From: Ceratodon purpureus | Lineage: Eukaryota; Streptophyta; Bryopsida; Pseudoditrichales; Ditrichaceae | Assembly: GCA_014871385.1 (NCBI GenBank) | Contig: CM026421.1 | Location: 23,677,383 to 23,741,382 of the forward strand | DNA length: 64,000 nt | Direction of reading: 5' to 3' | Shown: piece by piece, positions 55,006 to 64,000 of the stretch | Layout: every line of letters starts with the position of its first letter | Position numbering within the stretch: position 1 is the stretch's first letter | Program-made: the position numbers and the translations under genes | The notes under the pieces: generated by a model | What the model was told of the DNA's origin: nothing | The model's database searches: none | Seen by the model: the letters and a program-made list of their open reading frames with translations, nothing else

Positions 55006-57580
55006 ACAAGATTCATTTGACACAATTGACGCTATTGTCGACGAAGAGCTGTACATTACTTAATTATTTTGAGGATAGATAAATGGCATATCTCACTGTT
55101 AGAAAAGCACTGTGGCAACCATTACTGCAGTTCAAGTCCACCAAATTCTCTACATAGAATAAGTATATTTAGGCTAGCATCATTTATTTGGGTATTTCCT
55201 ATTCCCACACCAAAATTCTATCCATTTCTCCTACCAATTGGTTACTGTAGTACTCAACATGTACCATTTTATAAAAAGTGAATGCCAATGTACACTATAT
55301 TTTGAACATTTTACACGTGTCGTATTACATGGTCCTTGAGTTTAACCCCCCATGTCTACAGGAGAGTATTTTCACATAACTTTGCACATAACCTTTTCGT
55401 ATTTCCACTCATATTCAATAATGGTGCTAGTAAACTCATGCACTACCTCACTTGTGATATCACATTCTATGAGTTTAGTTTGCAATGGTCTTTTTGGGCT
55501 GCCACTTCTGTTTCTTAAAGCAGAAGTCTGGGGGGGGCAAGACTGTGCGTAGCCGAGGGAACTTGGGTGTTATTGTATTTGGAGGTTAAAAGAAGCTTGA
55601 CTATTCCTATAATTGGAAGAGAGGTGAAGAGCGCTCACAAGACTAGAGTTACAAATGAGCATGGCCCCATTCTCGTTTTGTGTACTTGTACCCCATCTTA
55701 AGCACTTATGAAATCACCGTAAGTGCTACATGAAGTCGTAGAGCATGCATGTAATGGAGCATGTAGGCAAATCTCATGCTCATTTTTGACCCTTGAACCC
55801 AGCTAAAGATGTAAACACTTCTGCCTTCTGTATAAACTAAAGCTGATTCAACCAATGCTTTGTGTTTTCTGTATAAACTAAAGCTCATTCAACCAACACT
55901 CTGATCATACAACTTCGTCCTAGAAAAGCTTATTGACTATTGAAGCAATACTGGAGCCAATTCTTTAAGAAATCACAGCCATGACTCACTAATGATGGTA
56001 ATAGAAGAGATGGTCGGCAATTGCAATTAATCAGTATATATAACAATTGAGAACCAATGACATGGAAAGTTGATCTTACTGAGCAGATTCCATTACAATC
56101 ATGATTGTCCACATACTTTACGTTTGAAATGAGTGTTGTATTGAAGAAGCAATATGAGATTTGTATTGTTTGTTTCTATATAAAGAGTGATCACGTACAC
56201 ATTGTTTGCATTGTACACTCAGCTACACATTGTAAACGAATTCCAATCCAATGCACTGTTCAGTGGGAAAGATAGTTAAATATGGGAATGCAAGAACTTA
56301 CTCAAACACTGATGGAGTATATACATTCAAATAGCGTAGGAATGCTACAAAAGTGTACTTTGATGTCACCAAAAAAAAATGCACATAAACTTGAAAACTA
56401 AATTAGCAATTGTGATTTCCTTACACATTATCTACAACCAAGTAATTCCATCCCTACGTCAAATTACTGCAATACTCCAATTGGGCCTAGTTAAAATGAG
56501 GTGTTCAAATTGCTCCAAAAAAACTTCGATCCATATGTAATTATTGCATTCTATCAATTCAAAGATATTTATTGGCATGCTATTATAACATAACAATCTA
56601 TTAAAATATTTTTCACATGTTTTCAACAAAATTAAAACCATGTAAGACTATCTTCCACAAATTTCCAATGAGAGGTAAAAATTCCATCTTTCATCTCCTA
56701 CTTACGTGATTTCACAAAAAAAAATCCCAAGATTTCACTTTGAAACTTGGACTTGCACTTGGAAACTAGACTCATCCAATAAAACCAACCAAAACATGTA
56801 AAAAAATCACCATCATTGAAGTCCCACATTTTAACCCATCAATTACAAATCTCACTCAAAGATTGTCAATATCTTTTTGACATTCAATTTCAAAAATTTT
56901 GGAACTATTGCTTCTAAACATTAAAAAATAAATAAATTGGTGATGGCAATCATTGATCTTACCACACCAATGTTATCTACAATCCATAATTTACACCTAT
57001 AATATTGCCATCACCAATTATAATATGAATATGAGTTGGTAAATCCAAATTTCATAAATACAAAAGTTGTGGTATACAATGTCTATTATAGAATATCAAA
57101 ATGTTGTCACATTCAAACCAATCATAGTTTAAGAGGAGATTCATTTTAGAATGTAGAGTTCATTTCAAACAATTGTGGACCTTTTAGGTTAATGATTGTT
57201 GGAATTTTGTCTTCTTTTATTTTAATTCATTCAAGAAGTTCTTCCCAAAGAAATTGTTCCACAATTGATCTTGATATATTTAGAGAAATGTTTCATGCAA
57301 AACCTAATACAGAAGGATTTGTATGGTCTACGGTATAATGATTAAATATCATTTTACTATAGCCATACTTACATGCTTGATTGTCCATGTCTTCAGCCAA
57401 CCCTTTCATGTAAGAAGGATTTTTCAATGATTCTTTATAATTCAATTATTTCCTACTTCTCCATTTGAGATCCATTCATACCCTCATATTAGGGTCCTCG
57501 TTAAAACTCTTTTGTGGCAATCTACAAGTTATACCAAAGGCAAATCCAAGGTATATCCATCAATCTAAAGCATTTCATCA
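55006..57580. other. GDPD 3' region and AT-rich intergenic DNA
   Basis: The first few hundred bases probably include the GDPD 3' untranslated region. A short direct repeat, TTCTGTATAAACTAAAGCT, occurs twice near 55826 and 55868. The rest is A/T-rich with only chance ORFs. Confidence 0.5.
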
Positions 57581-57829
57581 CTAACAGAAACTAAACATAC
57601 CAAGAATGTGGTTGTATGAAAAATTCTAGGCTTCATGGAAGGTCAAAGGTCTGTTTGAATACTTCAAGATGGAAGGGGGTTGCAGTTCACAACTTCTGGT
57701 TCACAAAGATACCAGGTTACATTTTTAGGTCCTGTCCTTGGTGATCCAATTCATGATGACTCGACGAGGTTGGGAGAAGTGGAAATAAAACAGCAGAAGT
57801 TCAGTCCGAAGAAAATGTCTTTTGTGGGT

Positions 57830-57902
57830 CACTCCCGGTGGGACTCGAACCCACAATCCCCTGATTAGAAGTCAGATGCCTTATCCATTAGGCCACGGGA
57901 GC
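57830..57902 (-). tRNA. tRNA-Arg (UCU), copy 1
   Basis: 73 nt, no intron. The acceptor stem GCTCCCG pairs with CGGGAGT (one G-U); the D arm is GCCTAATGGATAAGGC; the anticodon loop CTTCTAA gives UCU; the T arm is GTGGG-TTCGAGT-CCCAC. A TTTT terminator on the minus strand lies about 15 nt downstream (57812-57815). The tRNA-Val gene is 11 bp upstream. Confidence 0.93.
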
Positions 57903-57913
57903 AAGCTGCCAAA

Positions 57914-57987
57914 TGTCTGATCCCAGGTTCGAACTGGGGACCTCTAGTGTGTGAGACTAGCGTGATGACCGACTACACCAACCAGAC
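57914..57987 (-). tRNA. tRNA-Val (CAC), copy 1
   Basis: 74 nt, no intron. The acceptor stem GTCTGGT pairs with ATCAGAC; the A box is TGGTGTAGTCGG; the anticodon loop CTCACAC gives CAC; the T arm is CCCAG-TTCGAAC-CTGGG, where the A-T pair replaces the more usual G-C pair. No TTTT lies before the tRNA-Arg gene 11 bp downstream, so the pair may be transcribed together. Confidence 0.93.
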
Positions 57988-58116
57988 ACGTCAGCGCCAT
58001 GTGCCACGTCACCAGACGGCGACGGCGATTGACGGTGACTCTGCGGGTCAACGCCATGGTTGACCAAAAGCGCCTCGTTCCAATATTTCCCTTGCCTCCA
58101 AGCACCAACCACTCAA

Positions 58117-60598
58117 TGCTACTATCATCAATTTGAAAGCACTTTTCATATCAACATTTATATTAACGTTTATATCATTTCATCAATCATGTTTTTCTAT
58201 AAGGTTTTGATGCTAATCATTTTGTTAATCACTTTCAATTATTGAAATATCAACATTACATTTGAATTGTGTGTTGTAGAATTAATATACAATCAATATT
58301 GCATTCCAGTGTATAAGAATTATATAATAATCAACGTCTTAGATTTTGGATCTCTTTTCTTTTGAAATTCACTCTTCTTCGCTCCTTCTTTGTTGCTCCG
58401 CGCAATCCGCTCTCGCTTTGCTCCCCGTCTTTCCTCTGTTGCTACGCTCTTCTTGCGTTGTCCTGCTTGCGTTTCTATGATATGATCATGCTTCTGGTCA
58501 TTGTCCTTCCTTTGCTCCGCGAGTTCGCCCCTGCTCCTAGTCAACGCACATCTCTTGATGATGGCTTGCTTGATCTTAGTCGCCATTCCTCCTTGTTGTG
58601 GCTTTGTTCCGCTTCTACGATCTGCTTCGGCCTTCTTAAAGAATTGCTCCAATTCGCAGCTACTGTTGCCATCTACAATTGCTCATGCTATCCGGTCCAG
58701 CATGTTGCCCATGATCTCTCTTGGAATATTGGTAGCGCTAGCAATGTCGATTGATTGGACCCCTCCTTGGACCCAAGGAACTGCACTGCTGTCAGCCAGA
58801 TGGCACCATTGGTGTGAGCATCAAAAGTTGCTGAGTTTGGATAAAAACTTTTAGCACATGGGAAACTCAAAGGCCCCTTTGAAACTACAAATCTTTCTTA
58901 ATGATTGAATCCAAGTAAGTTGCCTTTGAAATAAGTTGGCATGAAAAGTTGAGATGTTTTAGATTTAGAGAAGATTTTTGACCATTTTGGAAAGGAAAAG
59001 ATGATTAGAGAGTAAAAATATGTTGCTATAATTAATCCTTATGTTGTCAGAAAAAAATTTCATGCCTATAGGATCCAAACATCTATAGAATGGCGTGAGA
59101 AAACCTTCCTTAATCAATGGTCCATAGTAAGTTGAAATCGTACACTACAATTGAAGTATGTCAATCTCCGTGTTCTTGCAAATTTAGCTAAGCTACAGTG
59201 TGTAAGTACGGTTTAATGTGAGCGAGTCTTTTTTATCGAGAACCTGCATTGAAACAAAAATTAGTAAAAACTTGCCAACTAAATACCTTCATGGACATGT
59301 AGGCCTTGAAGGTAAAAATGTTGATTTTGACTCCAAGTTGCAACATGGAAGGATGATCCTTAAAACCTCTCACACTATTTTCACCAAAAGATTATATGAG
59401 AGACTTGTAAATCCCCACCGGGGTTAAAAAGAGAAAAGAACATAAAAGCCCGAAGGCCTGGGGGCAGGAAACTGGCAGCAACCAGGACCTCACCAAGGAC
59501 CTAGAAGGATGAAAAACATCCGGGAACAGAACCAAATCCGGCTGAGTCCAAGAAAAGCACCAAGAACCAAAATCTACAACAAAACAGACTGAAACTAGAA
59601 CCAAAACAGAAATCCAAGAATCCAGAGCAGGGGCCGAGAAAGAAATCTGAGCCCCAAACTCTAAAAAAGGAACAGTGCAAGGAAGCTAGCTACCTGAGAA
59701 ATAAAAATCAAGCAAAATTCTGAGAGAAAGAGTCCAAGGCCATCAACTTGTGATGGCTTATTCAAGTTTAATTCCCGCCATGGATATTGACCAATTCAAT
59801 CGCAAATGAGAGGGCTTTCTACCACTTGAAATGTTATCTAGGAAGCATTATTACACTCACCACGAATAATAGCTTCAAGTTTTATGCTTGTTAAAATCTA
59901 GAGTTTCCTACATCTAGCTCAAGACGATGGAGTGAAGAGTGGTCAGACTTCTCATGGAGACTAAGGGCAGGTTTGGCCCAAAATCTTCCTAAAGACTACT
60001 TCAAAGTGAATCATGGTGAACGGGTAGATTACATCAGAAGTAGCATATAAAGGAGAGGGGCCGCCTTTATCATTTCCAATGCAATTCAAATGCCTTCATT
60101 GTTTCGGATTGAAATGGAATGGGATTTGGTTGATTGAATGGTTTTGAATTAGTTAATGGACATTGATGGTGTGATTTTAGGGGTTATAGACTCGCAGAAA
60201 GGTGCGTCTAAGGTAGCAGTACCAATTTTCGTATACTTGTAGAGGTGGAATGAGTGGCTTAGTATTTTTCAGTGAGAAACAAATAGAAAAGACGAAGTTT
60301 CATCATTTTTAGGATAGTTATAAGCACTTACAATAATAACTACAAATTTTAGAAGTGACCAATATAGGTTATCCTATAGCCGGACACCCTGCTGCATGTA
60401 CGCATGGGATACATTACAGGTAATTATAGGGTGACCAAATCTCCACTGGAACAAGAATCTGAGGTCTCCGCCTTACGGGGGTCCGGGGATAGGTGCTTAC
60501 ACCATAGCTGGTGCTGTGGGACAGTTTGCACTACATAAGAATCCAGTGCTAGATCAACAAATTGCTGGAGTTACTATTAGAACTGGACTGAACATTGT
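58117..60598. other. 2,482-bp spacer of the inverted duplication
   Basis: On the minus strand around 58320-58745 there is a gene-like fragment, rich in K, E and R and probably coiled (MATKIKQAIIKRC and nearby), broken by a stop codon when read upstream; I do not recognise it. The remainder holds short ORFs, a run of A-rich DNA near 59430-59650 and no RNA gene that I can see. Confidence 0.45.
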
Positions 60599-60727
60599 TT
60601 GAGTGGTTGGTGCTTGGAGGCAAGGGAAATATTGGAACGAGGCGCTTTTGGTCAACCATGGCGTTGACCCGCAGAGTCACCGTCAATCGCCGTCGCCGTC
60701 TGGTGACGTGGCACATGGCGCTGACGT

Positions 60728-60801
60728 GTCTGGTTGGTGTAGTCGGTCATCACGCTAGTCTCACACACTAGAGGTCCCCAGTTCGAACCTGGGATCAGAC
60801 A
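60728..60801 (+). tRNA. tRNA-Val (CAC), copy 2
   Basis: Identical to copy 1 (57914-57987) as far as I can read, in the opposite arm and on the opposite strand. 74 nt, anticodon CAC. Confidence 0.93.
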
Positions 60802-60812
60802 TTTGGCAGCTT

Positions 60813-60885
60813 GCTCCCGTGGCCTAATGGATAAGGCATCTGACTTCTAATCAGGGGATTGTGGGTTCGAGTCCCACCGGGAGTG
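60813..60885 (+). tRNA. tRNA-Arg (UCU), copy 2
   Basis: Identical to copy 1 (57830-57902), anticodon UCU, 11 bp after tRNA-Val. A TTTT terminator is at 60900-60903. Confidence 0.93.
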
Positions 60886-61134
60886 ACCCACAAAATACAT
60901 TTTCTTCGGACTGAACTTCTGCTGTTTTATTTCCACTTCTCCCAACCTCGTCGAGTCATCATGAATTGGATCACCAAGGACAGGACCTAAAAATGTAACC
61001 TGGTATCTTTGTGAACCAGAAGTTGTGAACTGCAACCCCCTTCCATCTTGAAGTATTCAAACAGACCTTTGACCTTCCATGAAGCCTAGAATTTTTCATA
61101 CAACCACATTCTTGGTATGTTTAGTTTCTGTTAG

Positions 61135-61589
61135 GGTGTGATCGAGGGAGGCTATGACACGAGCGGTGAGCGATGAGCCATGAGCCATGAGCGCTCATGG
61201 CTCATGTAATTTTTCTTATTTTAGTAATTTCCATGTTTTTTTACCGGATGGAAACTGTCGATGACAACGAATGAAATATTTATCATTCGTGACTTTCGTC
61301 TGAAAATGGATGATAAATGTAGGGAAACAGTAAGTGAAACTAAGTAAAATGAGTAAGGAACAAAATGTAAACGGATCAATTAATATGAAATTAGGAAACA
61401 AGTAGAGGGTGCTTATTTAATTGGCACAAATCCAATCAAAACCAAGCAATGCAAATTGCCGATATATACTGGAATGCTAAAAGAAAGTAATCAAAGTACT
61501 CTACTTCAACATCCAGAGCTATAGTATTCTATAGCTTAATAGTGCAACCTTCTTAAAATATCTAACGGAAACCGCCAAAGCTGAGAATC
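61135..61589. other. region 3' of the second MULE gene
   Basis: 455 bp between the inverted duplication and the MULE stop codon. Contains a GAGCGGTGAGCGATGAGCC tract near 61161 that runs into the 28-bp palindrome at 61179-61206. The rest is A/T-rich and may be 3' untranslated sequence. Confidence 0.5.
61179..61206. repeat. 28-bp perfect palindrome
   Basis: The 14-mer CATGAGCCATGAGC is followed directly by its reverse complement, with no spacer. It is built from GAGCCAT units, so it may come from inversion within a small tandem repeat. Confidence 0.97.
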
Positions 61590-64000
61590 CTAAGTGTAAG
61601 CATACCAATCAGCTTTATCTGTCAACATACGGACTTCATTGAACGTCCAAGCAGGGCGATGGATGAACTTATCCTCCACGGTACAATCCATGAACTTCTG
61701 AAGGCAGAAATAAAGGTGCTTGCACAGAATCCATTTCTTCTGGCCACGGCCGAGGGCACTAGTCTTCATTGTGATGAAGTCAAGACAAGTGCATGATGGG
61801 AAATCACCGATAGTGACTTCGTATAGCTGGTTCTTGGCGATAGATCCAGGAGTGTGGACAGTGAAAACGTATCCATAACCTGGATGAGGGACCTTTTTCG
61901 CCTTCAGTAAAGAACACTCGATTGTCTTGGACCTATTAAATTTCGCAGTATGCTCAGCTGATGGCTCCGCAACATTCTTGAATTTCTTACCCTCTCGCAT
62001 AGTGGGCCTATAATCCCCAGATGACTTAGGGGGCCTTGGAACATGGTTGACATCGGTCTCAGAATAAACTGGATCACTCCATTTGAAGCGATCAACTGTG
62101 GGTCCTCCACGCATTGTCGATGGATGACCTTCAACTGTAAAAGTGTGGGTCTCATCGACGTGGCTTACAAATCCCTCATCTAGCTTAAAACCAGCAGATT
62201 CAAAACTGTCTATCTCAATCTGAGTCAAATTAGTACCTGACATGACTGGCCAGATCTCTGGAACATCGGCATAATGCATGATGTATTTAGAACGCCCACC
62301 CATCACACATGCCTGAAGGTTAGTGGGACAAAACCAGAACTGCTTCTGTTCCGTGTCACTGGATTTGAACTTCCTCTGAATTCCGGTGAAAGTTGGAGCA
62401 GCAGTGGGTCGCCTGTACTTGGCAATGCGAGCGTTGCACCTCTTGCCATCACCATTGTAACCCCTACACTGATCCTTGCATTCAGGCGAAATACGCTCAA
62501 TGCGCCATTCCAGAGGATTAGTACAAGGGGACTCCCGGATTGGCAAGTTGTTTCGAGTTACCACTGGTACAACCGGTGGCACAATATCCGATTCCAGTTC
62601 GGATGACTTCGGAGATCGCTTCAAGCTACGCGTCGCCCCTGGTGTTGACTTCTTTCCCAATTTTGGAATTGAGAAATTGACCCGATCATGGCGATGGGAG
62701 TCATCGTCATCGCCAGGAGGAAGGTCTAACTTACGCTTGGCTGATCCAAAAATACTCTCGCCTTCCAGGTGCGGAACTCGTGAATTTAAACCAGCATCAA
62801 CAGAGATCTGTCCAACGATCTGAGCGATTTTCACTGGGTTACCATTCCGCGTCGCTGCACGCAACTTCAGCACATTCCTACAAGGCCCTGATCCTCCAAG
62901 GTGCCCCTTCAAGAAGTTGTGGAATTGAGTGGATTGCAAAGCCGCTCTGCAATAATCGTCGAGCGTGGCGTCATAGAGGTCAACCATATTGTTGCCTGAT
63001 GCTTGCAGCCACTTGTTGTGCACAGTCTCCGACAAATTACACGTAGGCATGGATGCTTCTTCTTCCAGAGAGAGAAACTGCGTGAAAACAAATATCGGAA
63101 CAAAAACGTTGTTAGAATTAAGCAAGTAAACAAACCTCTAGTACATGATACCAAATGCATATTTTAGAATCCCAGAAATGTACAAATCCACATTCTAAGA
63201 AACTAACGACAATCAGCTTCGACAATGTAGTTCTGTAAAGAACAGCCTAAAGCCAGTCAATTGATTTCAAACGAAACTACTTAGATGATACTTTTTAGAT
63301 GAAGCAAAACTCAAATCAGCATCAAGTTAGTAGTTCTGTACAGATCAGCCTAGACCATGCTAAATGTCAAAATATATAAAAATGGTGAATAATATTCGGA
63401 AATTACTATTCCTTCTTTAAATCAAGGGCAAATGAGGCATTCTGTAAAGAACTGCTTACATCAAGCTAATTTACCAAAAAGTTAAATTTCAACAAATACT
63501 CATTTCAAGTCTTAAACGAAGGCTGTTCTGTGCCGAACGACGAAAATTAGGGCAAGGACAAAGGGCGTTCGGTACCGAACCATGAAAATTAGGGCATGGA
63601 CAAAGGTCGTTCGGTACCGAACGGGTCAAATTAGGGCAAGAGAAATGGGCGTTCTGTAACAAACGTCACATTTTAGGTCATACAAAACAGAAACAATAAG
63701 TTAAATAATAAAGGTATTATGGTTATTTACCTCAGAGACGTGAGATCCCCACTGGTGGAATCTGAAATGCCAAAAGTGAATCCAGTCACATAGCTCCTTC
63801 AACGATCCTTCGGCAACTGCTCCTGACGAAAACCACCACGCCTTGATGGAGGCCAAAGCTGCATCTGCGTCTGTCTTCGATCTTGACTTCCGGTACTCAT
63901 GACAAAGCTTCAGATGAACTTGTTGGAGTTCAGGTTTGATAAGCTGTTTTGTGTGACGGTCGAGAGCCATCGACCAATGAAACTGGCACGTTCGTTCCTT
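61590..64000 (-). CDS. second MULE transposase of the same family, 5' part beyond the window
   Basis: Exon 64000-63731 (90 codons, open to the edge) joins exon 63077-61590 (496 codons with stop) across a 653-bp phase-0 intron with GTAAAT and TTTTCACGCAG ends. The first visible residues include the CxxH motif (CQFH in KERTCQFHWS). The catalytic Glu is in CNLSETVHNKW just after the intron. A SWIM finger ends the protein (CTCLDF, then CKHLYF). The WRKY-GCM1 module and both catalytic Asp would lie to the right of the window. Intron position and motif order equal those of 3521-7233, but the proteins are clearly diverged, so these are separate lineages of one family. No stop or frameshift is seen in the visible part. 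Confidence 0.85.
63525..63664. repeat. 42-bp tandem array with a 14-16-bp palindrome in each unit, in the MULE intron
   Basis: Four palindromic cores start at 63525, 63567, 63609 and 63651, exactly 42 bp apart. The second and third are perfect (GTTCGGTACCGAAC; the third extends to 16 bp with flanking C and G). The first and fourth have two and three or four changes. The spacers share AAAATTAGGGCA(A/T)GGACAAAGG-type sequence. The core differs from the palindrome at 391-1806. Confidence 0.95.

Larger units (their letters stand above)
57581..58116. repeat. left arm of a 536-bp inverted duplication carrying two tRNA genes
   Basis: Pairs base for base with 60599-61134 (coordinates sum to 118715). 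I saw one difference, next to the 3' side of tRNA-Arg (near 57820). The arms are too long and too well kept for a MITE end, and I saw no target duplication outside them (TTTCATCA left, GGTGTGAT right). It looks like a recent inverted segmental duplication. Confidence 0.95.
60599..61134. repeat. right arm of the 536-bp inverted duplication
   Basis: Mirror copy of 57581-58116 with the same two tRNA genes, here on the plus strand. Confidence 0.95.

Noticed and set aside
57581-61134. Transposon with 536-bp terminal inverted repeats
   Set aside because: No target duplication, no transposase and no terminal motif of a known superfamily; the arms carry tRNA genes. A segmental inverted duplication fits better.

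Overview
The window looks like nuclear DNA of a land plant. It carries two spliced housekeeping genes of plant type (a NADK1-like NAD kinase and a GDPD1-3-like glycerophosphodiester phosphodiesterase), nuclear tRNA-Val and tRNA-Arg genes, short GT-AG introns, AT-rich intergenic DNA and a dense load of plant-type transposons (MULE, CACTA, hAT, Ty3/gypsy, MITEs). I cannot fix the species; a seed-free plant is a guess only.

Layout. 1-8 kb: an array of at least 13 perfect 22-bp palindromes (391-1806), a short spliced minus-strand gene, a large spliced Mutator-like (MULE) transposase (3521-7233) and a further small minus-strand ORF. 8.9-27.2 kb: a CACTA-type block with a tnp2-like transposase on the minus strand, a hypothetical ORF, and a four-exon TnpA/Transposase_24-like gene on the plus strand. 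It ends in a right terminus with CACTA-type subterminal motifs; the left end looks lost. Nested in it is a very young Ty3/gypsy element (17169-26416) with LTRs I could not tell apart and a GCATT target duplication. 27.4-31.7 kb: a decayed hAT transposase gene interrupted by a 1,881-bp non-autonomous CACTA element with an ATG duplication. 33.7-33.95 kb: a Tourist-type MITE. 35.9-39.9 kb: NAD kinase. 43.7-49.3 kb: three copies of a TTAA-flanked element family. 53.3-55.0 kb: GDPD. 57.6-61.1 kb: a near-perfect 536-bp inverted duplication, each arm holding a tRNA-Val(CAC)/tRNA-Arg(UCU) pair. 61.6-64.0 kb: a second MULE transposase of the same family, minus strand, running off the window, with a 42-bp-period palindrome array in its intron.

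The most unusual signal is the association of two different palindrome arrays with two paralogous MULE loci. In the left array the spacings fall into discrete classes (64, 86, 106-107 bp), even where the spacer sequence is not conserved. The arrays may be protein-binding or subterminal arrays of this transposon family, but that is inference. Splice models here were made by eye from consensus sites, reading phase and recalled family resemblance; no database search or expression data were available.
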